Positions 26,225 through 35,642 are shown, counted from the stretch's first letter. The stretch: DNA of 64,000 nt from Brevibacterium sp. XM4083 (GCF_006489205.2 NZ_VFYR02000001.1:124001-188000); one strand, 5' to 3'. Numbers and translations: made by a program. Notes: generated by a model from the sequence alone, not told the origin.

Positions 26225-27094
26225 ATGAAGCCGCTGCCGTTCCTTCTCGACTCCGCTCCCGCGACCGACTCCGGTGCGGAGGTTTCCGCCCCGACCGTTC
26301 CGTCTTCGACCCCGGCGACGCGCAACCCCCGCCGCCCGGCAGTCATCGTGCCCGTCCTCCACACCGATGCCGAGCTGCTGGCGCTCAGCTGTCGGGAAGC
26401 CGCCGACAGCGGCCTCGTCGATGTCATCGAGTGGCGCGTCGACCCCCTCGTCGCCGACACCCTCGATCCCGCCGGCGGAGGAGTCGATGCCGTCGCTGAG
26501 GCGATCAGAGAGCTCGCCCCGCACGTCACCGCCGCCGGTCTGCCGGTCCTCGCCACGCTGCGCACCGCTGCCGAAGGCGGGGAGGCCGAGCTCAGTGATG
26601 CCTCCTACGCCGAGGTGGTCGCCGGCCTCGCGGCGGCGCTGACCGACGCGAACGCGGCCGCCGGTGCGACGGTCCCGATCGCGATCGATGTCGAGATCGC
26701 CCGGGATTCGGCGCAGGACGTCATCGGGGTGCTGCGGACCGTCGGCGTGCCCGTCGTCGCCTCCCGGCACAACTTCTCGGACACCGAACGCGTCGCCGAC
26801 ATGCGCGAAACGCTCATCGAGATGCGGGCGGCAGGAGCCGATGTCGTCAAGATCGCGATGATGCCGACGACTGCCGCCGATGTCGCCGACCTGCTCCGGG
26901 CCACCGCCGAGGCCGACGCCGACCTCGACTGCCCCGTGCTCGGGATCTCGATGGGGGAGCTGGGCCGGACGAGTCGGATCCTCGGCGCCGACTTCGGCAG
27001 CTGCGCGACCTTCGCGCAGATGGGCACCGCCTCGGCGCCGGGACAGATCGCCGCCGGCGAACTCGCCGTCATCCTCGACCGGCTCTACGCCTGA
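26225..27094 (+). CDS. aroD: Type I 3-dehydroquinate dehydratase
   Basis: 289-residue shikimate pathway enzyme. The (beta/alpha)8 class I fold is shown by EWR (residues 69-71), the general-base His182 (ASRHNFSDT), the Schiff-base Lys209 (VVKIAMMP), and GELGRTSR...GS near the end. A 35-residue Pro/Ala-rich N-terminal extension precedes the domain. The ATG at 26225 is preferred over upstream in-frame codons because TACTCT sits seven bases before it, as in a leaderless transcript. Single gene followed by a hairpin. Confidence 0.92.
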   Translation: MKPLPFLLDSAPATDSGAEVSAPTVPSSTPATRNPRRPAVIVPVLHTDAELLALSCREAADSGLVDVIEWRVDPLVADTLDPAGGGVDAVAEAIRELAPHVTAAGLPVLATLRTAAEGGEAELSDASYAEVVAGLAAALTDANAAAGATVPIAIDVEIARDSAQDVIGVLRTVGVPVVASRHNFSDTERVADMRETLIEMRAAGADVVKIAMMPTTAADVADLLRATAEADADLDCPVLGISMGELGRTSRILGADFGSCATFAQMGTASAPGQIAAGELAVILDRLYA

Positions 27095-27187
27095 CCGCAC
27101 CGCGGGACCGCTGAGCGCATCCGGCGGCGGAATGCGCGCGGGCGCGGACGAGCGACCCGGCTTCTCGACGTCGCCATGGACGACGAA

Positions 27188-27221
27188 CGCCCTGCCGGGT
27201 GGGAATCCACTCGGCAGGGCG
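27188..27221. terminator. Bidirectional hairpin between aroD and DUF4235 gene
   Basis: Arms 27188-27202 and 27207-27221 match at 14 of 15 positions (CGCCCTGCCGGGTGG) with the tetraloop GAAT. It sits between convergent genes. Confidence 0.75.
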
Positions 27222-27245
27222 CTCGTGTGTCGGTGAGCGGTCGGC

Positions 27246-27542
27246 TCAGACGCCTTCGGCGATCTGCTTGCGGAACTTCTTCGGCAGAGCCTGGTCGCCG
27301 AAGTTGTTGCGCACGGTGTTCGCGGCCAGGCGCTGAACGACGAGCTGGGCGATGGCCACCCCGACACCCGAGACGACGGTCCAGGCCAGGGCCTCCGACA
27401 TCGAGATCTCTTCGTCGACGGGGTTCGACGGTGCGGGACGATGAGTCGACTTCTCCCACGCGAAGGTGAGCACCTTCCGGGCTGCGACAGCTGCCACGAT
27501 GGGCGCTCCGACGCCGATGATCTGCCAAGCGAGCTTTCCCAT
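27246..27542 (-). CDS. DUF4235 family small membrane protein
   Basis: 98-residue protein. The N-terminus (GKLAWQIIGVGAPIVAAVAA) is a membrane helix, a second helix spans about residues 52-70, and between them is the motif TFAWEKSTHRPAPSNP; this pattern is what I know as DUF4235, found widely in actinobacteria with unknown function. The ATG at 27542 is preceded by GAAAGGA at a proper distance; the open frame extends 32 codons upstream without support. Confidence 0.8.
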   Translation of the reverse strand: MGKLAWQIIGVGAPIVAAVAARKVLTFAWEKSTHRPAPSNPVDEEISMSEALAWTVVSGVGVAIAQLVVQRLAANTVRNNFGDQALPKKFRKQIAEGV

Positions 27543-27732
27543 GCCCGTGTCCTTTCGTTCGAAGTCGAGGAGCGACTCCTCCGGTGATCCGGCAACGGCG
27601 ACGACCGCCGTCGGATGAAGGAGTCCTTCGTCATCCACACTATCGCAGGCGCCTGAATTTCATACTTTTGTGCGATGTGCGACGCGCCGCCGACCGATAG
27701 CGTGAGACCACCGATGCAGGGAGGAGGTCCGC

Positions 27733-28026
27733 GTGCTCACCAGACGGAAGAACGTCATGGTCACGGGTCTCTTCGTGCTGGGCATCTGCGGATTCGTCCT
27801 CGGACTCGCCCCCGAGCTCGCCGCGTTCTTCTGGGTCCTCTGGTTCATCGGCTGCGGGGCCTCGATGCTCGGCCTCATCCTCGCCGTCACCGTGCCCCGG
27901 CCTGCTGCTGAGCGGCATGCGAACTGCCGCGGCGAAGCGGGGCACTGCGAAGCGGGCCGCCGCGGCGGGTCGGACGACGGATCACCGCGTGAGTCCGCGA
28001 CTCGGATGTCGCGCAATCGGCACTGA
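27733..28026 (+). CDS. Small membrane protein, 97 residues
   Basis: A basic N-terminus is followed by two hydrophobic helices (about residues 8-27 and 31-52) and a hydrophilic, Arg/His/Cys-containing tail. The GTG start at 27733 follows a strong GGGAGGAGG site, which argues that it is a real gene. I do not recognise the family. It is convergent with the aminodeoxychorismate lyase-like gene, 27 bp away. Confidence 0.6.
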   Translation: MLTRRKNVMVTGLFVLGICGFVLGLAPELAAFFWVLWFIGCGASMLGLILAVTVPRPAAERHANCRGEAGHCEAGRRGGSDDGSPRESATRMSRNRH

Positions 28027-28053
28027 CGCACCCGCCAGGCCGCCCCGCCCCGT

Positions 28054-28929
28054 TCACCCGGCGGCGATGATCCTCTGGAATTCCCTGGTCAGCGCCTCGT
28101 CGCGCGAAAGCGACTTCCCGTCGAGCGCGCGCAGCGTCACCGCGGTGCGCACCGACGAGACGAACCATGCGCCATCGGCGGAGAGGACATCGTCGACGCT
28201 GAGGTCGGCGTAATCGGCCTTGAGCTCGAGTCGACCGGCATGGTCGAAGAGGAGCCGCTGGGTCGTCCCGGCGAGCAGACCGGCGGCGGGATCCGGGGTG
28301 AGGAGGTGGTCGCCTCGGCGAATGACGATGTTCGCGGTCGGACCTTCGAGGACGACGCCGTCGCGGGAGACGAAGAGGGCCTCGTCGGCTCCCTGCCCCT
28401 GCGCGTACCGCAGGGCCGCCTGATTGACCGCGTACGACAGGGTCTTCGCGCCGAGGAGGAGCCACGGTGCGCGCCGACCGACGTAGGCGTCGTAGCCGCG
28501 GTCGACGCTCACGGCGCTCACGCCCTCGGCGCGGGCGGTGACGATCGTATCCTCGATGGGCACGGTGAAGGCCCACCCGCGCGGGGCGTCGCCGCCGCGG
28601 GAGAGCGTGTAGCGGACCGCGAACTCCGTGGTCTCGGGGTTCGCGGCGATCGCTTCGGCGATGAGTCGGTCGACGGCCTGCCGCCACAGCTTGCGGTCGG
28701 GTTCGGGCAGATCGAGCGCCGAGGCGGACGAATGGAACCGCGCGAAGTGGCGTTCGCGGGAGACGACGGTGGCCTCACGGGTGTCCGGGTTGACGCGGAC
28801 GAGGACCGTCTCGAAGATGCCGTCGCCGCGGTGGGCGGCCAGGTCCGTGACCGGCAGCTGGGGGGAGGCGAGATCGGCGGTGGTGACCGTCGAAGTGCCG
28901 GGATCGATGAGGACGAGGACTTGGGTCAT
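28054..28929 (-). CDS. Aminotransferase class IV, aminodeoxychorismate lyase-like
   Basis: 291-residue fold-type IV PLP enzyme. The PLP Lys is in LLGAKTLSYAVN; the phosphate loop is VLEGPTANI; HRGDGIFETV near residue 35 is typical of PabC-like proteins. PabC makes p-aminobenzoate from aminodeoxychorismate for folate synthesis; D-amino-acid or branched-chain aminotransferases share the fold, so the reaction is not certain. The ATG at 28929 has TAGACT six bases upstream, suggesting a leaderless mRNA. No pabA/pabB genes are near. Confidence 0.85.
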   Translation of the reverse strand: MTQVLVLIDPGTSTVTTADLASPQLPVTDLAAHRGDGIFETVLVRVNPDTREATVVSRERHFARFHSSASALDLPEPDRKLWRQAVDRLIAEAIAANPETTEFAVRYTLSRGGDAPRGWAFTVPIEDTIVTARAEGVSAVSVDRGYDAYVGRRAPWLLLGAKTLSYAVNQAALRYAQGQGADEALFVSRDGVVLEGPTANIVIRRGDHLLTPDPAAGLLAGTTQRLLFDHAGRLELKADYADLSVDDVLSADGAWFVSSVRTAVTLRALDGKSLSRDEALTREFQRIIAAG

Positions 28930-29118
28930 GGGGACAGTCTACGGTCGCCGGTCCGAGTCCGGGAGTCCTCATCGGCAAGTGATGATGTCGTCGAGCACCG
29001 GTGCCGGCGCGGTTCGACGCCGCCGCATGCCGGGGGCTGACTCCTCAGCCGGCGTCGTAATCCCAGCCGGCGGCGCAGTCCCAGCCGGCCGTCTCAGTCA
29101 GTGGACTCGCAGTCGATC

Positions 29119-29153
29119 CCGCGCACTCAGCCGGTTCCGCGCACTCAGCCGGT
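29119..29153. repeat. 17-bp tandem duplication covering the stop codon of the iron transporter gene
   Basis: CCGCGCACTCAGCCGGT occurs exactly at 29119-29135 and 29137-29153. The second copy includes the stop codon (29145-29147) of the VIT-family gene; the first is just downstream of the gene. Confidence 0.75.
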
Positions 29154-30254
29154 GCTGATGCCGAAGACGAGGCCGAGTCCGTAGGTCACGGCGGCGGCGC
29201 CGAAGCCGATCGCCATCTGCCGCAGCGCCCGCGGTCCCGGCGCCTTGCCCGAGAGCAGGCCGACGGTGCCGCCGGTGAAGAGGAGGGCGATGCCGACGAG
29301 GCCGGCGGAGAGGAAGACAGCGGGCAGCCCCGACATGCCGAAGATGTAGGGCAGGATCGGGATGAGCGCGCCCGAGGAGAAGAACGCGAAGCTCGAGAGG
29401 GCCGCCCCGATGCCGGTGCCGAGCGCAGAGCTCTCGATGCCCGATTCGAGGCTCGGCAGCTGCGGGGCGTTCGTCGTCTTCGCCTCGGAGATCGTCCGAT
29501 GCGCCTGGATCTCCGCCTCGTCGGGGTCCATGCCGCGGGCGCGGAAGACGAGCGCGAGCTCGTTCGCATCGATGTTGAGGTCGGCGAGCGCGTGCCGGGA
29601 CTCCGGGTCCGGGGTCGAGGCGTCGAGGAGCTCGCGCTGGGAGCGCACGGAGATGTACTCGCCGGCGCCCATCGACAGGGCGCCCGCGAGGAGACCCGAG
29701 ACGCCGGTGAGGAGGATGACGGTGTTCGGCACACCGGCGGCACCGACGCCGAGGACGAGCGCGAGGTTCGAGACGAGACCGTCGTTGGCGCCGAAGACGG
29801 CGGCCCGGAAGTTGCCCGACAGGCGGGCCCGGGAACGGGCGGCGAGAGCGCGGACGACCTCGGCGTGGATCCGCTCATCGGCGGCCATCTCCGGGGATGC
29901 CGCGTCGTCGTTCTGGTACGGGGAGCTCGTCTCCGACTGCTGCGCGAGCGCGAGGATGAAGACCGAACCGAAGATCCGGCCGAAGAAGGCGAGGAAGAGG
30001 GTGACGAGGTCGGGGGTGCGCTTCTTCGCGGCATGCGCGCCGAGGAGGCGGATCCAATGCTGCTGGTGCCGGGATTCGGCGGCGGCGAGTCCGAGGAGGA
30101 TCTCCCGGTCCTCACCGGTGCGGCGCTCGGCGAGATCACGGTAGACGCGCTCTTCGAGGCGCTCGTTGGCGAGGTAGCGCTGCCACCGCCGGATGGTCCG
30201 GCGGTCGGGCGGAGGGTCGGTGGGCGCGGCGGGCGCAGACTGCTGATTCGTCAC
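29145..30254 (-). CDS. Ferritin-like domain fused to VIT/CCC1 iron transporter (MbfA-like)
   Basis: 369 residues. The N-terminal 140 residues form a ferritin-like (erythrin/vacuolar iron transport) domain with E34, ExxH at 60-63 (AAESRHQQH) and ExxH at 127-130 (DERIHAE). The C-terminal VIT1/CCC1 domain has about five helices with the motif GANDGLVSNLALVLGV and GAGEYISVRSQRE. In MbfA of proteobacteria this fusion exports iron under iron or peroxide stress. GTG start at 30254 with TAGCAT seven bases upstream (leaderless pattern). Single gene. Confidence 0.9.
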   Translation of the reverse strand: MTNQQSAPAAPTDPPPDRRTIRRWQRYLANERLEERVYRDLAERRTGEDREILLGLAAAESRHQQHWIRLLGAHAAKKRTPDLVTLFLAFFGRIFGSVFILALAQQSETSSPYQNDDAASPEMAADERIHAEVVRALAARSRARLSGNFRAAVFGANDGLVSNLALVLGVGAAGVPNTVILLTGVSGLLAGALSMGAGEYISVRSQRELLDASTPDPESRHALADLNIDANELALVFRARGMDPDEAEIQAHRTISEAKTTNAPQLPSLESGIESSALGTGIGAALSSFAFFSSGALIPILPYIFGMSGLPAVFLSAGLVGIALLFTGGTVGLLSGKAPGPRALRQMAIGFGAAAVTYGLGLVFGISTG

Positions 30255-30602
30255 TGGTGCGATGCTATCGGAGAACTCCCACTCAGTTCAACACTTGCGC
30301 AATTGCTTAAGTATGGGTTGTTATCCATTCGTGACCTAAGGATGTTACTGATGCGATAGGTTAATGAACCATGTGAGTTGTGTCACCGTTTCGTTATAGA
30401 TGTTTGTGATTCGTTACCAACGGCGAACCACTCGGCGAAACACCAGAGTCAGGCTCTCCCAGCCCCGAGCGCACCGCACCCAGGGACGACAGACACCGGG
30501 TGTCCGCAGTCCGCGCCCGGGTGAGCACGTGGGGTCGTGCACCGTCGACGGCCCGTGAGGCGAGGTCGATTCGCGTGGCACCTGAGGAGCGAAAGGAACT
30601 CC
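30255..30602. promoter_or_regulatory. AT-rich 348-bp divergent control region
   Basis: Rows 30301-30420 are only about 37-40% G+C, the lowest in the window. They carry several GTTAY/GTGAC-type half-sites, including GTTATC-N5-GTGACC (30320-30336, 11-base period), and possible -10 boxes (TATAGA at 30395). They sit between the leaderless iron transporter gene and the aminopeptidase gene, which has its own RBS (AAAGGAA). No gene seen. Confidence 0.5.
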
Positions 30603-32642
30603 ATGAAGTTGCGCATGAAAGCCGCGTTGGCCGTCACCGCATCCGCGGGACTGGTCTTCAGCGGCATGGCCCCGGCGATGGCCGCCGGAACCGCAGGTCC
30701 GACAGAGCACACCGATATGGGCGTCACCGGCGACGCCGTGATGGAACAGCTGCAGAACATCTCCGACATCTCGGTGAAGAACGCCGACACCGGGTACCGG
30801 TCGCTCGGCGCCCCGGGATATGAGGAGGCCGTGGAGTACGTCGAGCAGACGCTCGAGGCCACGGGCGCCTACGACGTCAGCCGGCAGGCCTTCGACGTCG
30901 AGAACCAGGACTTCGGCACCGTCTCCGTCAAGGTCGACGGGGAGGACGTCGCCGTCACCCCCGCGAGCTACACCGAAGGCACCTCGGCGCCGCTGACGGA
31001 TCTGCCGCTCGTCGTGCCCGTCGATGACGACTACTCCGACCTCGCCGGCGGCCAGCTCGGCTGCCAGGCCAGCGACTACGACGACTCCGCCAACGGCGCG
31101 GTCGTCCTCGTCGCCCGCGGTTCCTGCACCTTCGGGGAAAAGGCACAGGCCGCCACGGACGCCGGAGCAGCCGCCGTCATCATCTACAACAACACGAAGG
31201 ACGCCCCCGACGAGGAGCTCAACGCCACCCTCGGCGAGCGCATCGAGAACGGCGCGCCCACTGTGGGCACGACCTACAATCTCGGCAACGGACTGCTCGA
31301 GAAGGTGCAGGCGGCCGCCGACGGTGAGGCGCCAGCAACGGACTTCACGCTCGAGACCGAGTACAAGACGTCGACGACGTGGAACGTCATCGCCGAGACG
31401 AAGGCCGGCGACAAGGACAATGTGCAGATGTTCGGTGCCCACCTCGACGGTGTGCCCGAAGGACCCGCCGCCAATGACAACGGCTCGGGTTCGGCTGCTC
31501 TGCTCGCCAGCGCCGAGGCGCTCGCCCAGCAGCCGACCGAGGTCGACAATGCGGTCCGCTTCGCCTGGTGGGGTGCCGAGGAGGTCGGTCTCGTCGGGTC
31601 GACGAAGTACGTCGAGAGCCTGAGCGCGGACGAACTCGCCAAGGTCAAGGCCTACATGAACTTCGACATGATCGGCTCCGACAACTACGTCGTCGGCACC
31701 CTCGACTCCGACGGCTCCGACGTTCCGGTGCCCGACGGCGTCAACGTCCCCGCCGGTTCGGCCGAGCTCGAGAAGGTCTTCACCGACTACTTCGCCGACA
31801 ACGACCAGAAGAACATCGGCACCGAGTTCTCCGGTCGCTCCGACTACCAGGCGTTCCTCGACGCCGGTGTGCCGGTCAGCGGTCTGTTCTCCGGAGCCGA
31901 CGAGATCAAGACGCCGGAGCAGGTCGAGTGGTTCGGTGGTGAGGAGGGCAAGCCGCAGGACACGAACTACCATCAGCCCACCGACACGATCGACAACGTG
32001 AGCCGGGACGCGATCGACATCTTCGGACCTGCGATCGCCTACTCCGTCCACACGCTCGCCTACGACCTCGAGCCGGCTCCCACGGAGACCCCGACGGAGA
32101 CGCCGACCTCCACGCCGACCGAGACCCCGACCTCGACCCCGACGGATTCGCCGACCTCGACCCCGACGGACGCTCCCGACGAGCGGAGTCTGACGATCGA
32201 TCCGACGACGATCGATGAGAACGACTTCGTCTCCGACACCGGCGTCCAGGTCACCGCCACCGGCTGCACGCCGGGGACGACGGCGACGATGACGGTGGAT
32301 CCGCAGAACGGCACCATCGAGAAGTTCGAGCAGACCGCGACCGTCGACGCCGACGGCGTGGCGAAGTTCGGTGTCCGCGGACTCGATGAGTCGAAGTCGG
32401 CCGAGTACGTCGGAAAGTACGACGTCACCGTCGACTGCGAAGGCGGCGACGCGCTCAACGGCTCGTTCGAGGTCGTCGCGGCCGGAGCCGACGATCCGGG
32501 CGCCGGCGGCGGAGGCGGGGGAGACCTCCCGCGCACCGGTAACGAGGCTCTTCCGCTCGTCGCCTCGGCCGCAGCGCTCATCGTGCTCGGTGTCGTCATG
32601 ACCATGGGCGCCCGCCGCAGGAAGGCCGGCAGCCTCGAGTGA
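30603..32642 (+). CDS. Cell-wall-anchored M28 aminopeptidase with PA domain and LPRTG signal
   Basis: 679-residue secreted zinc aminopeptidase. A signal peptide ends near AMAAG; a PA (protease-associated) domain lies at about residues 110-260; the M28 domain has metal ligands in GAHLDGV, AANDNGSG, WWGAEEVG, FDMIGSDN and YHQPTDT, as in Streptomyces griseus aminopeptidase. A Pro/Thr/Glu repeat stalk (TPTETPTS units) precedes a beta-rich domain and the sorting signal LPRTG, hydrophobic helix and RRRK tail, so sortase should attach it to peptidoglycan. The ATG at 30603 is chosen for its signal peptide and AAAGGAA site. No sortase gene is in the window. Confidence 0.93.
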   Translation: MKLRMKAALAVTASAGLVFSGMAPAMAAGTAGPTEHTDMGVTGDAVMEQLQNISDISVKNADTGYRSLGAPGYEEAVEYVEQTLEATGAYDVSRQAFDVENQDFGTVSVKVDGEDVAVTPASYTEGTSAPLTDLPLVVPVDDDYSDLAGGQLGCQASDYDDSANGAVVLVARGSCTFGEKAQAATDAGAAAVIIYNNTKDAPDEELNATLGERIENGAPTVGTTYNLGNGLLEKVQAAADGEAPATDFTLETEYKTSTTWNVIAETKAGDKDNVQMFGAHLDGVPEGPAANDNGSGSAALLASAEALAQQPTEVDNAVRFAWWGAEEVGLVGSTKYVESLSADELAKVKAYMNFDMIGSDNYVVGTLDSDGSDVPVPDGVNVPAGSAELEKVFTDYFADNDQKNIGTEFSGRSDYQAFLDAGVPVSGLFSGADEIKTPEQVEWFGGEEGKPQDTNYHQPTDTIDNVSRDAIDIFGPAIAYSVHTLAYDLEPAPTETPTETPTSTPTETPTSTPTDSPTSTPTDAPDERSLTIDPTTIDENDFVSDTGVQVTATGCTPGTTATMTVDPQNGTIEKFEQTATVDADGVAKFGVRGLDESKSAEYVGKYDVTVDCEGGDALNGSFEVVAAGADDPGAGGGGGGDLPRTGNEALPLVASAAALIVLGVVMTMGARRRKAGSLE

Positions 32643-32649
32643 GACGGTG

Positions 32650-32689
32650 AGTCCGGGTCGGCGCGGTGATGACCGCACCGACCCGGGCT
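32650..32689. terminator. Hairpin after the aminopeptidase gene
   Basis: Arms 32650-32667 and 32672-32689 match at 16 of 18 positions (AGTCCGGGTCGG...) with a GATG loop, seven bases past the aminopeptidase stop. Confidence 0.75.
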
Positions 32690-32704
32690 GACCCACCCCG
32701 AAGC

Positions 32705-32744
32705 CACGCGGGCCGGTGACTGGACAAGTTCGCCGGCCCGCGTG
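32705..32744. terminator. Second hairpin after the aminopeptidase gene
   Basis: Perfect 12-bp arms CACGCGGGCCGG at 32705-32716 and complement at 32733-32744, loop 16 bases. The rest of the gap to 32964 shows no gene; it holds loose repeats of CGGCACCCGC near 32779 and 32800. Confidence 0.6.
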
Positions 32745-32964
32745 ATCGTTGTCTGCTGACACTCGCATCGGAGTCTGTCGGCACCCGCATCGTCGTCGGC
32801 CGGCACCCGCGACGGCGGCGGGAATTGCACCGCGCCGGCGTGACCCCGGACACGCCCCTGCACGGCACCGCTCGGGCGTTGGTGCGTCTGACCAGGAGCG
32901 ACGATGCTCACCTGGTCTCGGCAACGCAGGATCCGCCCAGCTTCGCCCGGCACAATGAGGTTCC

Positions 32965-33417
32965 GTGACCCCTAAGAAGCTCTTCAATTTCTTCGCCGTC
33001 GCCGAGGCCATCACGTGGGCCCTCCTGCTTGTCGGCATGTTCCTCAAGTACGTCACTCAGACCACCGAGGTGGGGGTGCGCATCGGAGGCGGAATCCACG
33101 GATTCGTCTTCCTCTGCTTCGTTGTCGTCGTCCTCCTCGTCGGCATCTCCCAGAAGTGGAGCATCGGGCGCATCCTCGCAGGCCTCGTCTCCGCAGTCAT
33201 CCCGTTCGCGACGATCCCGTTCGAGATCGCCTCGGCGAAGGCCGGAGCCCTCGACGGCGACTGGGGACTCGGCCGGGGCGGCCGGGCGCCGCGCGGACCG
33301 CTGGAGAAGCTGAGCGCGTGGGCGCTGCGCTCGCCGTGGGTGGCCGCCGGGGTCGGCGCCGTCGTCGTCATCGCGGTGTTCTCCGGACTCCTCATCGTCG
33401 GTCCTCCCGGCAGCTGA
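32965..33417 (+). CDS. DUF3817 family membrane protein
   Basis: 150 residues with three or four hydrophobic helices. The segment KLFNFFAVAEAITWALLLVG followed by KY, GGGIHGFVF and PFATIPFEI identifies the DUF3817 (YdzA-like) family, whose function is unknown. A basic linker and a final C-terminal helix (about residues 126-146) extend it beyond the family core. GTG start at 32965; CACAAT lies eight bases upstream and could be a leaderless -10. Confidence 0.85.
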   Translation: MTPKKLFNFFAVAEAITWALLLVGMFLKYVTQTTEVGVRIGGGIHGFVFLCFVVVVLLVGISQKWSIGRILAGLVSAVIPFATIPFEIASAKAGALDGDWGLGRGGRAPRGPLEKLSAWALRSPWVAAGVGAVVVIAVFSGLLIVGPPGS

Positions 33418-33443
33418 GCCGCACGAGCCCGACCGCCTCGGCG

Positions 33444-33495
33444 CGGTGATCGACTCAGGTCATCCGAGCCACGCAGACCCGGTGATCGACTCAGG
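33444..33495. repeat. 16-bp direct repeat before the flotillin gene
   Basis: CGGTGATCGACTCAGG occurs exactly at 33444-33459 and 33480-33495 (period 36). The 272-bp gap 33418-33689 holds no other feature I can support except an AAACGAAAGG ribosome site for the flotillin gene. Confidence 0.55.
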
Positions 33496-33689
33496 CCTCT
33501 CGTCCGGTCGCCCGACGAACTGCACGGTCCCGCGGTGTGGGACGACCGCCTCGGCGAGTTCCTGACCTGGAACATCTCCGCGCTCTGCGGCCTGGGCAGG
33601 CGTCGTGCCCTCCGATAGGGTGGTGAGCACGGGCCGACTACAAGCGTCGGCTCGCCTGCATCCCCGTTGAGGAAACGAAAGGCCCGCTC

Positions 33690-35642
33690 ATGGACCTCAT
33701 ACTCGGCGCCGTCATCATCGGCGCCATCGCCATCGTCGTGCTCATCGCACTCGTCGTCATTCTCCGGTCGTACAAGATCGCCTCGCCGTCCGAGGCCCTC
33801 ATCATCACCGGACGCAACGCCTCGGGAGCGTCCGGGTCGGGGCGGATCATCATCGGCGGACGCGCAGTCGTCTACCCGATCGTGCAGAAGGCGTTCATTC
33901 TCTCGCTGTCGTCGCGGCAGATCTCCGTCGAGATCGACGGCATCTCGAAGAACGGCATCGCGCTCAAGCTGCGCGGCGTCGCCCAGGTCAAGGTCGGCGG
34001 CACCGACGATGACGTGCGCAAGGCCGCGCAGCGCTTCCTCGACCAGCAGGATCAGATCGACCACTACAGCAAGGAGATCCTCTCCGGCACCCTGCGCGCG
34101 GTCGTCGGCACGCTCACCGTCGAGCAGATCATCCAGGACCGCGCCTCCTTCGCCGCGCAGGTGCAGGAGGAATCCGCGCACTCGATGAACAACCAGGGTC
34201 TCGTCATCGACACCTTCCAGATCTCCGCGGTCGAGGACGAGGGCAGCTACCTGCGCGACTGGGGTCGCCCGCAGGCCGCTGAGGTCGCGAAGAACGCCGC
34301 CATCGCCGAGGCGAATGCCTCCCGTGCCGCGGCTGTTGAGGAAGCGCAGCAGAACGAGGAGACGCAGAAGCAGCAGGCGCTGACCGATCAGGCGATCGCC
34401 GAACAGCAGCAGCAGCTCGCGCTGCGTCGGGCGGCTCTGAAGGAGGAGGCCGACCAGCGGCAGGCGACGGCCGACAACGCCGGTCCGCTCGCGGCCGCGG
34501 CTGAGAAGCAGAAGCTCCTCGAACGCGACCGGGTCGTCGCGAAGGAGGCCGCGGAGCTGCGTGCCGAACAGCTCGACGCCGAGGTGCGCCGCCCGGCCGA
34601 TGCCGAGCGCTACCGCCAGCAGGCCGAAGCCGACGCCCGGGCCTACGAGATCGAAGCCCAGGGTCGAGCCGAGGCCGCTGCCGAACTCCACCGCCGGTCG
34701 AAGGAAGCCGAAGCGATCCGCCTCGAAGGTCAGGCCGAGGCCGATGCCATCAAGGCTCGCGGTGAGGCCGAGGCCGGAGCGCTTGAGGCGCAGGCCGAGG
34801 CGTACAAGAAGTTCAACGACGCCGCCGTCCTCTCCAAGGTGCTCGAGGTGCTGCCGGACATCGCCGGCGAACTCGTCGCTCCGTACGCGAACATCAAGGA
34901 CCTGTCGATCGTGTCGACCGACGGCGAGTCGAAGCTCGCGAACTCGGTGTCGAACAACCTCGCCCAGGTGCTCGAGGTCGTCCGCGGGACGACCGGCATC
35001 GACCTCACCGACCTCGTCGACAAGGCGCAGGGCGGAGGGTCAGCTTCGGGTGACGGCGACGACGATGCGGACGGACCGGGCTCGGGTGGTCCCGACTCGG
35101 GCTCCGGCTCGGGCTCCGGCGGATCAGGTGGCCGCGGTCAGGTCATCGAGGGTCGTCTCGCCGACGACACTCCGGCCGCTCGCCGGGAGGCCCGGCGCGA
35201 AGCCCGTGACAGCTCCGGCGGTCGTCGTCCGGGCAGCGGGGGAACCGGGGGCCGCGCCGGTGAGCGCGACAGCGGTCAGTGGGCCGGGTTCGACCCCAAG
35301 GACTTCCTCGACCCGGATGGCGGTCTCGACATCCAGCACATCGGCGACGAGGTCAAGCGCGCGACAGGCATCGACGTCCAGGCCTACATCGACGAGGCGC
35401 TGCGCCGCCGCGACGGCGGTGCCGCGGGCGGCAGCGCCGGCTCGGGTGCGGGCACAGGTTCGGGTCCCGGTTCGGGACCCGCAGGTGGACCGGGGTCAGG
35501 ATCGACCCCCTCCGGCGGTGCATCCGACGGCCGCACAGATGGCTCGACCGGCGGCACCGGGGATTCGACCGGCGGCACCCCTGGCTCGGCCGGCGGTGCG
35601 TCCGACGACGATGAGACCGGCAGCGGTCCGACGTCGAACTGA
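33690..35642 (+). CDS. Flotillin family (SPFH domain) protein with long glycine-rich tail
   Basis: 650-residue membrane scaffold protein. The N-terminal hydrophobic anchor is residues 3-27, followed by an SPFH/band-7 domain (to about residue 190) and a long coiled coil rich in Ala/Glu/Gln/Arg (about 190-385, with AEADARAYEI and EGQAEADAIKARGEAEA) typical of flotillin. The region after about 450 is low-complexity Gly/Ser/Asp with a short structured segment (FDPKDFLDPDGGLDIQ, then TGIDVQAYIDEAL) that is repeated in spirit from TGIDLTDLVDKA near residue 435. Flotillins organise membrane microdomains. Single gene. Confidence 0.92.
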   Translation: MDLILGAVIIGAIAIVVLIALVVILRSYKIASPSEALIITGRNASGASGSGRIIIGGRAVVYPIVQKAFILSLSSRQISVEIDGISKNGIALKLRGVAQVKVGGTDDDVRKAAQRFLDQQDQIDHYSKEILSGTLRAVVGTLTVEQIIQDRASFAAQVQEESAHSMNNQGLVIDTFQISAVEDEGSYLRDWGRPQAAEVAKNAAIAEANASRAAAVEEAQQNEETQKQQALTDQAIAEQQQQLALRRAALKEEADQRQATADNAGPLAAAAEKQKLLERDRVVAKEAAELRAEQLDAEVRRPADAERYRQQAEADARAYEIEAQGRAEAAAELHRRSKEAEAIRLEGQAEADAIKARGEAEAGALEAQAEAYKKFNDAAVLSKVLEVLPDIAGELVAPYANIKDLSIVSTDGESKLANSVSNNLAQVLEVVRGTTGIDLTDLVDKAQGGGSASGDGDDDADGPGSGGPDSGSGSGSGGSGGRGQVIEGRLADDTPAARREARREARDSSGGRRPGSGGTGGRAGERDSGQWAGFDPKDFLDPDGGLDIQHIGDEVKRATGIDVQAYIDEALRRRDGGAAGGSAGSGAGTGSGPGSGPAGGPGSGSTPSGGASDGRTDGSTGGTGDSTGGTPGSAGGASDDDETGSGPTSN

